Below, in pieces: positions 9,445 to 18,201 of a stretch of DNA of 64,000 nt (its first letter is position 1; each line of letters begins with the position of its first letter). This DNA comes from Neobacillus kokaensis. GTDB lineage: Bacteria; Bacillota; Bacilli; Bacillales; Cytobacillaceae. Location: the NCBI RefSeq assembly GCF_014656545.1, contig NZ_BNDS01000017.1:1-64000 (forward strand), given 5' to 3'. A program made the translations under genes and the position numbers. Under the pieces are notes generated by a model that had not been told where the DNA came from, did no database searches, and saw only the letters and a list, made by a program, of their open reading frames with translations.

Positions 9445-10032
9445 TTAATTTGCCTGGTCAACAATCCATTGAACAAACTTCTTCGCCGTTTTTTCCCTCT
9501 CGGTATTAGTGATGATGGCCATCATCTTATTATCCGGATTGTATCCGGCATGAAGGAGAAGTTCATTTCCAGTTAACGATATTCCATCATAATCTGTTTG
9601 AACATTTTGGTTATCTTTCTTTATAAAATCCAACTCTTTAAAAGCCTCTTGTTGAGACAATACTAAATAATCGCTTCGATCTAGAATAATAATATCAATG
9701 TCCTTTGCTGCAACTTGGGCAAGCAATTTTTGGTACAAATCCATATTAGTCGGCGAGGTCAGCTTGTCACTTACCTGCCAAAAGTTGAACTTAATTTCAG
9801 ACGTTGAATCCTTATTTAAAATTTCGCCTGAAGCTTTTTTTTGCAGGGCATTCTGTTCCTTTGGGTTAATGGCATTTCCAATAATCGTAACGTTTAATGC
9901 TGAGGGTTTTTTATCTTTGTCAAAAAATACAAGAGGAATCAGGGCGGCAAGGACAAATATTCCGATAAGGATATGAGATTTATAATGGTACCAGATGTTA
10001 TCAAGTTTTTTTATGAGTTCCGTTTTTGTCAT
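9445..10032 (-). CDS. membrane-anchored protein of unknown function
   Basis: A 195-residue protein with a short cytoplasmic N-terminus, one membrane helix (about residues 21-37, ILIGIFVLAALIPLVFF) and an extracellular domain of about 150 residues. I use the ATG at 10032 because AAGG lies 8 nt upstream; a GTG at 10041 and an ATG at 10038 are also in frame. The ectodomain includes an alternating strand and helix pattern (DIDIIILDRSDYLVLSQQEAF) that resembles part of a solute-binding fold; this is a visual impression only. It lies between lplA and the GH35 gene, so an accessory role in uptake is possible. Confidence 0.6.
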   Translation of the reverse strand: MTKTELIKKLDNIWYHYKSHILIGIFVLAALIPLVFFDKDKKPSALNVTIIGNAINPKEQNALQKKASGEILNKDSTSEIKFNFWQVSDKLTSPTNMDLYQKLLAQVAAKDIDIIILDRSDYLVLSQQEAFKELDFIKKDNQNVQTDYDGISLTGNELLLHAGYNPDNKMMAIITNTEREKTAKKFVQWIVDQAN

Positions 10033-10112
10033 TTCCATCACCTTGTTTCACCAAAAGTTGCCAATCAAATGGAAGATCACACCATCAAAGCTCCCTATCA
10101 GGATTGTATGAA

Positions 10113-10143
10113 AAAACAATCCCCCGAATAGGTTTCAGGGGAT
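10113..10143 (-). terminator. terminator or attenuator after lplA-like gene
   Basis: On the minus strand CCCCTGAA pairs with TTCGGGG (one bulge) and is followed by ATTGTTTTTT. It lies 15 nt after the binding-protein stop and before the anchored protein and GH35 genes, so it probably lowers their expression relative to the transporter. Confidence 0.65.
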
Positions 10144-10157
10144 CGTATTCACCTTTA

Positions 10158-11735
10158 TTATTCCGCTTTCTTCCATTCGCCTTCAATCTTGCTTTCTTCT
10201 ATCAGGCTGTTTACATCATCAATTACTTCTTTTCCGCCTTTATCTAAAAACTCATTTACATATTTATCCCAATCAGAAATTGGTCTTTGACCGACAATCA
10301 TTTTGGTTAATTCATTGGACGCATACTCTGTTAATTCAGCCATTTTATTATTATAAACATCTGAGTGAATCCGTCCAACAGGACTAATGTAGAAATTAGA
10401 TTTAGACAGCATGCCATACATAATTTTATTAAATTCTTTTGCTTCAGGAGATTTGGATTGCTTTTCGTAATCTTCCATTACCTTTTCGCCAACCGCAAAA
10501 CCGCCTAGTTTTTCATTGAATAGAGCTAATGGTGCATATTTGCTGTAATCATCTGTTTTTTCTGTCTGACCATCAACGATATTATAGCCTTTGCCTTCGC
10601 CGCCCATTGTCCAATCGAAATATTCGTTATCAGCCTTTTGTTCAGCTGCAGGCACATACTTAGCCATATAGTCCATCATTTCTAAAATTTTCTCAACTTT
10701 TTTCGTATCATTTTTCAATTTAGCGCTTAACATCCAAATTCGGTAATAACCGCTTCCGAATACATATCCGGACTCGCCATCAGGCTGCTGGAATGCAGGA
10801 ATAGCAGCAATTTTTGCTTCAGGTGCATTCTTTCTTAAAGTTGCTAAGTCAAGGTTATTAGGCTGTGCCCCTTTTTCTGTTCCTGGCTGTTCATACCAAA
10901 TACCAACCTTGCCAGCGTTAAAATCTTTAAATACCTCGTTATATTCCTTAACTGCCCAGTCTTTATCAATTCCACCAGCTTTATAGATATCATTTAGAGC
11001 TGTGATTTTTTCTTTGCTGCCTTCAGAAATTTGCCCTGGAATTAATTGTCCATCTTTGTTTTTATGGTACCAGCTATTGCCCCAATAAGCACCATATGCA
11101 GGATCATAAACAATTCCTTTTGCAAGGCCTAGACCAACAGTGTCGTTTTTGCCATTTCCATCAGGATCCTTAGTTGCGAAGGCAATCGCGACTTTTTCTA
11201 GTTCATCATAGTTTGTCGGCATCTTTAAGCCTAATTTATCAAGCCAGTCTTGACGAATAACAGGCTTTTTCCCGCCAGATGCCGGGAAGAAAAGTGGAAT
11301 CCCGTAAATTTTTCCATCGATACTTACCGCATCCCAAACAGATTGTGGAATCGCTTTAAAGTTTTCGTATTTATCAACAAAATCATTTAATGGTAAAAAT
11401 GCGCCTTGTTTTGCCCATTTTACATAATTGGTGTCTGCACCCTCTGTCCCAATCACATCTGGGATATCGCCAGAGGCCATTTTCACCGTCAATTTATCGT
11501 TATAAAGGTCAAAAGGAATGTATTGTGGCTTAAAGTCAATATTAAATTTCTCATCTAATTTTTTTACCGCTTCATTTCCTGGTTCAGGAACAGGATTTTC
11601 CCACGACCCATCGAACCAAGTAATGGACATCTTTCCATCTTTGTTACCTGATGAAGTCTTTTCATTGTTTGAACAAGCTGCAAGTGAACCTGCTAGTAAA
11701 ACGGATGATAATGCAATGGACATAAAACGTTTCAT
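10158..11735 (-). CDS. LplA-type substrate-binding lipoprotein
   Basis: A 525-residue lipoprotein with a signal peptide and lipobox LAAC, lipidated at Cys21. Its size and pattern fit the LplA/YtcQ group of family 1 binding proteins. DPDGNGKNDTVGLGL (about residues 190-205) is the calcium-binding-like DxDGNGxxD loop found in this group. It follows two LplB/LplC permeases and YesL. The ligand is probably an oligosaccharide, but it cannot be read from the sequence. Confidence 0.9.
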   Translation of the reverse strand: MKRFMSIALSSVLLAGSLAACSNNEKTSSGNKDGKMSITWFDGSWENPVPEPGNEAVKKLDEKFNIDFKPQYIPFDLYNDKLTVKMASGDIPDVIGTEGADTNYVKWAKQGAFLPLNDFVDKYENFKAIPQSVWDAVSIDGKIYGIPLFFPASGGKKPVIRQDWLDKLGLKMPTNYDELEKVAIAFATKDPDGNGKNDTVGLGLAKGIVYDPAYGAYWGNSWYHKNKDGQLIPGQISEGSKEKITALNDIYKAGGIDKDWAVKEYNEVFKDFNAGKVGIWYEQPGTEKGAQPNNLDLATLRKNAPEAKIAAIPAFQQPDGESGYVFGSGYYRIWMLSAKLKNDTKKVEKILEMMDYMAKYVPAAEQKADNEYFDWTMGGEGKGYNIVDGQTEKTDDYSKYAPLALFNEKLGGFAVGEKVMEDYEKQSKSPEAKEFNKIMYGMLSKSNFYISPVGRIHSDVYNNKMAELTEYASNELTKMIVGQRPISDWDKYVNEFLDKGGKEVIDDVNSLIEESKIEGEWKKAE

Positions 11736-11792
11736 CTAAGTATTCCTCCTCATTCGATACCTTTTTATTTTAAAAATTTCAATTTCATCATG

Positions 11793-12671
11793 CTATTCTT
11801 TCACTGATCCAAGCATCACTCCTTTCGCAAAATGTTTTTGTAAGAACGGATAGACGATCAGGATTGGAATGGTGGCTATGAGGATAGCTGCCATCCCAAC
11901 GGTTTCAGCTGGCGGCGGATTATCCATCCCGGCCTGCATCCCGACATCTAGTAAATTGGACTTATTTAGAATGACCAATTGTCTAAGAACAACCTGAACC
12001 GTCCATTTTGCTGGATCACTCAAATAGAGCAAGGCTGTGAAATAAGAGTTCCAAATACCAACTGCATAGAACAATCCAAAAGCAGCTAATGCCGGCTTAG
12101 ACAATGGGAGAATAATCTTGGAGAAAATTTGCAGATCATTTGCCCCGTCAATAATGGCTGCTTCCGTTAAATCGATCGGCAGCCCTATGAAAAATTCCCT
12201 CATAACTATTAAGTTAAATGAGCTGATAGCACCTGGGATAATCAGGGCCCATAGGGAGTCCATTAAACCTGTTCCTTGAACAACCATATAAGTTGGAATC
12301 ATTCCTGCACCAAACACGAAGGTGAAAAGAACCATGAAAACGTATATTTTTTGCCCAAGAATATTTCGCGATAAGGCATAGGCCATCATCGCAGTTAACA
12401 ATAAACTCACTAGCGTACCCACTACAGTTACATAAATCGTAACGCCAAGTGAACGAATAAACTCTTTAGATCCTAAGATGTATTCATACGCATCCAATAC
12501 CCATGTTTTCGGAAAGAGAAGCAGGTCGGTCTTTACAAACTCCTCATAGGTTGCAAAGGAAACTGCAAACATATAATAAAATGGGAATAACATCGTTAAT
12601 GCAATCAGGCCGAGCAGGATAATATTCGTATAATCAAAGACTTTATCTGATAGTTTGTTACTCTTTAGCAA
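11793..12671 (-). CDS. LplC-type ABC transporter permease
   Basis: A 292-residue permease with six predicted membrane helices and an EAA loop (LTEAAIIDGANDLQIFSKII, about residues 177-196). It ends KHFAKGVMLGSVKE, typical of LplC/YtcP proteins. Its neighbours are the LplB-like gene 16 nt upstream and the LplA-like gene downstream. It forms the membrane channel with the LplB-like protein. Confidence 0.9.
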   Translation of the reverse strand: MLKSNKLSDKVFDYTNIILLGLIALTMLFPFYYMFAVSFATYEEFVKTDLLLFPKTWVLDAYEYILGSKEFIRSLGVTIYVTVVGTLVSLLLTAMMAYALSRNILGQKIYVFMVLFTFVFGAGMIPTYMVVQGTGLMDSLWALIIPGAISSFNLIVMREFFIGLPIDLTEAAIIDGANDLQIFSKIILPLSKPALAAFGLFYAVGIWNSYFTALLYLSDPAKWTVQVVLRQLVILNKSNLLDVGMQAGMDNPPPAETVGMAAILIATIPILIVYPFLQKHFAKGVMLGSVKE

Positions 12672-12687
12672 TCTATTTCCTCCTCTC

Positions 12688-13665
12688 CTAGTAAACTCCT
12701 TGATCTCCGAATCGTTTTGCTAATCGATTAGCCCCAACAATAAGGATGAGTCCGACAAAGGATTTAAACAACCCAACTGCCGTTGCAAAACTGAAGTCTG
12801 AGTTTTGAATCCCTTTTAAATATACGAAGGTGTCCAGTACGTTCCCAACTTTCATGGTAAATGGGGTTAACATTAGATAAATTTGTTCAAACCCAACATC
12901 CAACACACTTCCTAAACGGAGAATTAATAAGATGATAATCGTGCTTTTTAACGCTGGTAAGGTAATGTGCCAAATTTGCTGCATGCGACTGGCTCCGTCA
13001 ACAGCAGCAGCTTCATAAAGGCTTGGACTAATACCGGAAAGTGCAGCAAGGAAAATAATCGTCCCCCAGCCGGATTCCTTCCAGATTACCTCTAATACCA
13101 CTAATGGCATAAACCAATTCGGGTCCTGCAAAAATGGAACAGGATCCATTCCAAAAAGGCTTTCGAGTAATTTATTCACAATTCCGTTTGATTTAAGTAA
13201 AATCGTTACAATCCCAATTACCACTACCCATGATAAAAAGTGCGGCAAATAGACAATGGATTGAACGATTCTTTTATACACATTGCTTCTTACTTCATTC
13301 AACATAATTGCTAGAATAATAGAAACCGGGAAAGCGAAAACAATTTGAAGAAACGATAAATATAATGTATTCCACAATACACGTATAACTTCTTGGTCTT
13401 CAAATATCGTTTTAAAATGCTTTAGGCCTACCCACTCACTATGAAGAAAGCCTTGAAACGCGCTGTAATCCTGAAAAGCAATAATATTCCCGGCCATCGG
13501 AACGTAGCGGTAGATAATAAAATAGAGTAATCCTGGAATTAATAAGATATATAGATACCGTTCTTTCCACATTCTTTTTCCAATATTTCTCTTTGGCTTG
13601 ACGGTTAGATCGATATCTCCTGTTACCTTCTCTTCCATCTTCGTTGTCCTTTGTAAATTTTCCAC
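12688..13665 (-). CDS. LplB-type ABC transporter permease
   Basis: A 325-residue permease with an extended cytoplasmic N-terminus rich in Lys and Arg, then about six helices and the EAA loop YEAAAVDGASRMQQIWHITLP (about residues 217-237). It ends RLAKRFGDQGVY, as in LplB/YteP-like proteins. It lies 33 nt after yesL in the same operon. Confidence 0.9.
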   Translation of the reverse strand: MENLQRTTKMEEKVTGDIDLTVKPKRNIGKRMWKERYLYILLIPGLLYFIIYRYVPMAGNIIAFQDYSAFQGFLHSEWVGLKHFKTIFEDQEVIRVLWNTLYLSFLQIVFAFPVSIILAIMLNEVRSNVYKRIVQSIVYLPHFLSWVVVIGIVTILLKSNGIVNKLLESLFGMDPVPFLQDPNWFMPLVVLEVIWKESGWGTIIFLAALSGISPSLYEAAAVDGASRMQQIWHITLPALKSTIIILLILRLGSVLDVGFEQIYLMLTPFTMKVGNVLDTFVYLKGIQNSDFSFATAVGLFKSFVGLILIVGANRLAKRFGDQGVY

Positions 13666-13698
13666 CTTACCTCGTCACTTCCTTTCAAATTACTCTAT

Positions 13699-14418
13699 TT
13701 AATGATGTGATTCTGCATTTTCATTTTCATTTGCAGCAGGCTTGAACCCATTTTTCATAAAGCCTTTCATAAACGGCTGTTTTTTAACAGCTGTTTGCTC
13801 CTTTTTTACCTCCATACTGTGAAACACCTTCATGGATACCCACATGGAGACAAGTGAGAATAAACCGATGCTTAAAAATGGAATCAATCCTGGTATGAAA
13901 AGCAGCAGCAAATAGACAAGATAAAACCCAATGATCATTAGCGCGGTATGAAAAGGGAACGACATGCCTATTAAGATTGAAAGACTGAAGTATCTGCTGA
14001 ACTTATTCTCAAAATGAACATATACCGGAAAGATATAGAACAACAGAATGACAAACAGAATACTGATCATAAAGACAAAGATCACCAGTAACCAATAGAC
14101 AATCCCATGTGTATAACGGATGAGGGAAAAATTCATGTAAATTAGAAAGCCTATGATCGTAAATATTAGACCTATTAAATTAGCCTTCCAAAACTCTTTT
14201 CGAAAGGTATTCCAATAAATCTTTACATAGGATTGGTTATCCTCGTTCCCCTGAAGCCATTTTCGCATGACTGTAAATAGACCAATTGTGGCAGGCATTG
14301 TTCCAAGAACAATACCGCCGCAAAGGGAAAAGGCAATCCATAGCAATTGAAATTGGGCAATTCTCATGACCCTTTCAGCAAAAGTATAAAATTTCCCAAC
14401 AAGTCCGTTAGCCCCCAT
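13699..14418 (-). CDS. YesL-like DUF624 membrane protein
   Basis: A 239-residue protein with about five membrane helices and the N-terminal DUF624 pattern (ANGLVGKFYTFAERVMRIAQFQLLWIAF region, with G and GG turns after it). YesL homologues nearly always accompany LplABC-type transporters, as here, but their molecular role is unknown. The start at 14418 begins a new block after a 185-nt gap with a cre-like site, so the transporter genes may have their own promoter. Confidence 0.85.
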   Translation of the reverse strand: MGANGLVGKFYTFAERVMRIAQFQLLWIAFSLCGGIVLGTMPATIGLFTVMRKWLQGNEDNQSYVKIYWNTFRKEFWKANLIGLIFTIIGFLIYMNFSLIRYTHGIVYWLLVIFVFMISILFVILLFYIFPVYVHFENKFSRYFSLSILIGMSFPFHTALMIIGFYLVYLLLLFIPGLIPFLSIGLFSLVSMWVSMKVFHSMEVKKEQTAVKKQPFMKGFMKNGFKPAANENENAESHH

Positions 14419-14451
14419 GGTGCACTCTCCTTTTCATAAGGTGATGTAAAT

Positions 14452-14465
14452 AAAGAACGTTTACA
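14452..14465 (-). promoter_or_regulatory. possible cre or LacI-family operator before yesL
   Basis: The minus strand reads TGTAAACGTTCTTT, with a good left half of a cre consensus and a weaker right half. It lies 34 nt upstream of the yesL-like start in the only long gap of this cluster. It could be bound by CcpA or by the LacI paralogues, whose candidate sites also contain AAACGTT. Confidence 0.4.
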
Positions 14466-14603
14466 CTTTTTAAGTGATTTTTACCAGCAAGTACAATTTT
14501 TTCCTTTTTTAAAAACTATACCTTTTTCCTAATTGATACGTCAACCCAACAAGTTAAAATTCACTTTTACAATTGGAATAAAACATAACATACTCCAAAA
14601 ATA

Positions 14604-15878
14604 TTACACTTCCATTTTATCTACTAAACTTTGATAATATTCATCAATATGAATAGATTGCCCTTTATTTAATCTCGATTCTTCTGCAGCAAAGGCCATA
14701 AGGTGGCTCCTAACCGAAGCAGATACAGAAGAAACACCGTCTCCTTTATTTCCGAGTTGGATTTCACGAAGGAACGTTCTCATAATGGCGTTATCACCGC
14801 CGCCATGCCCGCCAATCGGATTGTCAAATTTAATGATAGTTTCTTGTTTTGTTAGAAAATTAAAGATGGAGATTTGGTTATCCTCCATGTTTCCACGGAT
14901 CTCACCTTTTGTTCCCATGATTTGAACAATTCTTGTTTGTTCTCTAGTGAAGCCGCACATGCTGAAGGTAGCAGTTGCCCCGCCCTCAAATTCCATATTC
15001 ACTACCTGATGATCGACGACATTGTTATCAGAATGGAATACACATTTTCCATATGGTGTTTCGTTTAATGCTTTGATAATTCCTTCATTTGTATGGTCTT
15101 CGGTAAATTTCTTTGCCCAGCCTTTTCCTTCTCCTAGATAATAACGACCTGCATGGAATGGACAATCAAGTTCATGAGGACAGCCATCCAAGCATCTCAG
15201 CGGTGCGCCAGCCGGAGCATTTTCCTCATTAAAATACATCAGCGAACCGTAGGAACTTACACGTTTACACTCTTTGCCCATAATGAAAGAAATGATGTCC
15301 ATATCGTGGCATGATTTTTGTAGAATCATAGGACTTGACTTTTCCTTGTTGTTCCAATTTCCTCTGACAAAACTATGGGACATATGCATGACTTCAACAT
15401 TTTCATTTAGCTGCAGCGATACAACCTCACCAATGTCCCCTTTGGAAATAACCTTTTTAATTGTCGACCAAAAGTCGGTATATCTCAGAACATGGCAGAT
15501 AGTCAGCTGGCGGTTATATTTTATTGCTTGCTGTTCCATTGCAATACATTCGGCTGGATCTGGAGACATTGGCTTTTCCAGAAGAACATGGTATCCAAGC
15601 TCTAAAGCCTTCATAGTCGGCTTGAAATGATTTCTATCCATTGTACAGATAATCGCTATATCTGCGACATTTTCATCTAGACTTAATACCTCTTCCCATG
15701 ACTCATAGCAGTTTTCGGAAGGAATATTGTGCGCTTGTTGAACTTTCGTTCTTCTTTCTACCCATGGATCGGCGACACCAACAACTCTTAATTCATTAGG
15801 GTATTCTAAGGCATATGGCGCATATGCCCTTGCTCCTCTGTCGCCAGCCCCAATAATAATGGCTGTCATTGTTCTCAT
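14604..15878 (-). CDS. Gfo/Idh/MocA oxidoreductase with cysteine cluster
   Basis: A 424-residue NAD(P)-dependent oxidoreductase. The N-terminal Rossmann fold has IIIGAGDRG and the conserved LLEKPMSPDP lysine motif, and the C-terminal domain is a Gfo/Idh sheet. Around residues 230-250 there is an inserted Cys-rich segment (CLDGCPHELDCPFHAGRYY) that may bind metal. It sits directly downstream of a LacI regulator and upstream of the yesL-lplBCA block. The substrate is unknown; sugars or glycosides are likely from context. A paralogue with the same type of Cys segment lies at 21741-22904. Confidence 0.85.
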   Translation of the reverse strand: MRTMTAIIIGAGDRGARAYAPYALEYPNELRVVGVADPWVERRTKVQQAHNIPSENCYESWEEVLSLDENVADIAIICTMDRNHFKPTMKALELGYHVLLEKPMSPDPAECIAMEQQAIKYNRQLTICHVLRYTDFWSTIKKVISKGDIGEVVSLQLNENVEVMHMSHSFVRGNWNNKEKSSPMILQKSCHDMDIISFIMGKECKRVSSYGSLMYFNEENAPAGAPLRCLDGCPHELDCPFHAGRYYLGEGKGWAKKFTEDHTNEGIIKALNETPYGKCVFHSDNNVVDHQVVNMEFEGGATATFSMCGFTREQTRIVQIMGTKGEIRGNMEDNQISIFNFLTKQETIIKFDNPIGGHGGGDNAIMRTFLREIQLGNKGDGVSSVSASVRSHLMAFAAEESRLNKGQSIHIDEYYQSLVDKMEV

Positions 15879-15946
15879 CTAAATCTCTCCTCTTTTCGAA
15901 AAAATATATCAAATTCGGATTTTCCACAGGGTTTTCCGAAATGAAT

Positions 15947-15959
15947 CCAAACGTTTTCC
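15947..15959 (-). promoter_or_regulatory. candidate LacI-family operator
   Basis: CCAAACGTTTTCC on the plus strand, with palindromic core AAACGTTT, 68 nt upstream of the oxidoreductase start. The same 12-mer CAAACGTTTTCC occurs twice upstream of the paralogous oxidoreductase (23002-23013 and 23107-23118). The two LacI regulators have near-identical DNA-reading helices. Confidence 0.6.
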
Positions 15960-15983
15960 CGTTGGTGTAAAAAAAAGAATTGT

Positions 15984-17030
15984 TTAAGTACGTATTATCT
16001 GAGATGATTCACGAATGACTAATTTATATGGGAGTATAACCTTGTTTGAAAGGGTCATCGTTCCCTCCACCATGTCAATAATTGTTTTCGCTGCTAATCT
16101 TCCCATTTCATATTTTGGAATTTCTACAGTTGACAATGGAGGTGTGAAGTATTTCCCCATTTCGATATTATCTACGCCAAAGAAGGCGATATCCTCTGGT
16201 ATTGTAAGATTATTTTCATTCACAGCTCTCATGGCAGCGATTGCCATCATATCACTGGCACAAACCATCGCTGTTGGCAGTTGGGCTGGGCTCCCTTTAA
16301 TGAGCTGGGTCATTTGCTCGTAGCTTATTTCCATCTTCCACTTAGCATTTAGGATCCATTCAGGCTTAATACTAAGACCTGCCTCTTCCATAGCGGCTTG
16401 AAACCCTTTAAACCGGTATTCAGCCTGCAAATCTTCATACCCTTCATTAATACCTCCGCCAATAAATCCAATCTCCCGATGACCTTGGCTGACCAAATGC
16501 TGAACCACCATTTTAATAGCTTCCTGGCGATTATAATCAATGACGGCTATATTCTTATCCGTGTAGAAAAAATCCAATCCCACCACTGGAATTGTTTGCT
16601 GAATGTAGTGGACCAGACGATCGTCTATCTTATCAATCAGCAGTAAACCTTCTATCCCAAGGTCATGAATAGTTTTTAAAAGCAGCGCTTCATTTTCAAG
16701 CTCATCTTTTGTAATACTAATCAAAGTATATTGGGCACTTGCTAAGGTATCATAAATCCCTGTATAGATTTCAGCAAAATACGGATTCGTTTCCGCCTGT
16801 TTGGGATTGGCCACCCACCCGATTTTCATCGTTCTTGTACGGCTGTCCTGGTCCTTTTTGACTAAGTTTCGCGCGTGCTGGTTGGGGACATAACCTAATT
16901 CTTTAACAGCCTCCCATACTCTAACCTTTGTTTCTGGGTTTACTTTTCGCGTTTGATCATTTTGAATAACTCTTGAGACTGTAGAAATGGACACGCCTAC
17001 ATATTCTGCTATATCCTTTAATCTTGCCAA
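15984..17030 (-). CDS. LacI family transcriptional regulator
   Basis: A 348-residue regulator with an N-terminal LacI HTH (RLKDIAEYVGVSISTVSRV), hinge helix and periplasmic-binding-like effector domain. I chose TTG at 17030 because AGAGG lies 8 nt before it, and because the paralogue starts at the equivalent residue; an in-frame ATG at 17039 is less likely. It stands upstream of the oxidoreductase-YesL-LplBCA-GH35 cluster and probably represses it. It is clearly paralogous to the regulator at 23139-24197. Confidence 0.88.
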   Translation of the reverse strand: MARLKDIAEYVGVSISTVSRVIQNDQTRKVNPETKVRVWEAVKELGYVPNQHARNLVKKDQDSRTRTMKIGWVANPKQAETNPYFAEIYTGIYDTLASAQYTLISITKDELENEALLLKTIHDLGIEGLLLIDKIDDRLVHYIQQTIPVVGLDFFYTDKNIAVIDYNRQEAIKMVVQHLVSQGHREIGFIGGGINEGYEDLQAEYRFKGFQAAMEEAGLSIKPEWILNAKWKMEISYEQMTQLIKGSPAQLPTAMVCASDMMAIAAMRAVNENNLTIPEDIAFFGVDNIEMGKYFTPPLSTVEIPKYEMGRLAAKTIIDMVEGTMTLSNKVILPYKLVIRESSQIIRT

Positions 17031-17088
17031 AAAACACACCTCTTGCTGTTCATTCTACGATTATCGACGAAATTTTTTAACTAATTTG

Positions 17089-17118
17089 AATATACCATCA
17101 GTATAAATTTTATGTCAA
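17089..17118 (-). promoter_or_regulatory. sigma-A promoter of the first lacI-type gene
   Basis: TTGACA (17113-17118), 18-nt spacer, TATATT (17089-17094) on the minus strand, about 60 nt before the regulator start. The -35 is a perfect match. Confidence 0.6.
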
Positions 17119-17226
17119 TATATTTTTAAAACCGCTTTCTTCAGAAGAAATGGAATTAAACGTAAATAGTGAGAGAAAACATCCTCTTGGTTTAGTAAAT
17201 TTTAAAGCTACGTTGATATACTATTA

Positions 17227-18093
17227 CTAGCAGCAAACCGGAATCGTCAATTGATACTCTTGAATCCATTTTTTATTGCTAAAATCGCGCCCTTTAATTA
17301 ATACGTTATCCTGAAATACTTGTATATATAAACCCTGGCTTCCTTCTGAATCAATGACAGTATCTCCGCCTTCTCCATCAGGTCCCCATGTGTCGTATAC
17401 TGCCCCCGTATTCAACATATGAAATGGACTGTCAACATACATGTTGGGAAAGCGTAGATCGAAATGAGAATGCCCGGAGAAGAAAAATACATTTTTCAAC
17501 CGTGCTACCCTTTTCACCAACTCTCGATAAGGGATAATAGCATTTTGATAGTATTTCAGATCGGTTCCATATAACGTAAATGGAATCGGTTGATGCAAAA
17601 ATACAAAAACCGGTTTGGTCTGATGTTTTAGTTTTTCAACTTTATCCTCCAACCACTTTAATTGCTCCCTGCTTAAGACCGCAGAATCTTTTACGGGGCT
17701 TCCCACCGGTCCCCAGCTTTCTGTTCCCAGGAACAGAAAAGAACATTCATTTATTTCTTGCTCATAATATACCTTCTCAAGCCCGCTAAACTCTAAAAAA
17801 CGTCCTATGGAAGCTATATTACCATCATTTTGAAAGAACTCATGATTTCCTATCGTGAAAAATACTTTCTCTGGATGCGGGTTCATTTTTAAAATTTCTC
17901 TTATCTTGTTATAGCTTTCTTTTCTCCCGTCATTAATTAAATCTCCATTTATTACTAAAGCAGCGGCCTCAGAATCAATTTCGTTAAGGTCTTGCAGGGC
18001 ATAGGCCAATTTATGGTGTGAAACTTCATTAGTAACAGTTAATTGGATATCACTAATGACAAAAAAGGAAAAGCTCGGTTTAGTCTTAGACAT
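17227..18093 (-). CDS. calcineurin-like metallophosphoesterase
   Basis: A 288-residue protein with the metallophosphoesterase motif order: VISDIQ (block 1), NGDLINDGR (block 2), IGNHEFF (block 3), FLHQP (block 4) and GHSHFD (block 5). Block 1 has Gln in place of the usual His of DxH, so one metal site may be altered. I chose ATG at 18093 because GGGGTG lies 6 nt upstream; a GTG at 18102 is an alternative. It is separated from the binding-protein gene by a terminator-like hairpin. The substrate is unknown; a phosphodiester or sugar phosphate is possible. Confidence 0.8.
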   Translation of the reverse strand: MSKTKPSFSFFVISDIQLTVTNEVSHHKLAYALQDLNEIDSEAAALVINGDLINDGRKESYNKIREILKMNPHPEKVFFTIGNHEFFQNDGNIASIGRFLEFSGLEKVYYEQEINECSFLFLGTESWGPVGSPVKDSAVLSREQLKWLEDKVEKLKHQTKPVFVFLHQPIPFTLYGTDLKYYQNAIIPYRELVKRVARLKNVFFFSGHSHFDLRFPNMYVDSPFHMLNTGAVYDTWGPDGEGGDTVIDSEGSQGLYIQVFQDNVLIKGRDFSNKKWIQEYQLTIPVCC

Positions 18094-18117
18094 GAAATGC
18101 ACCCCATTATTATATTA

Positions 18118-18162
18118 ATAAAAAATAAGACTCATATGAGCAGATGGCACATCATATGAGTC
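18118..18162 (-). terminator. terminator after second LplA-type gene
   Basis: An 11-bp inverted repeat GACTCATATGA / TCATATGAGTC (18129-18139, 18152-18162). On the minus strand it is followed by TTATTTTTTATT. It lies between the binding-protein gene and the metallophosphoesterase gene, so the latter is expressed by read-through or its own promoter. Confidence 0.7.
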
Positions 18163-18201
18163 CATGCATATTCGATTCTGCTAAAATATTGGCAAGTGCA
18201 G

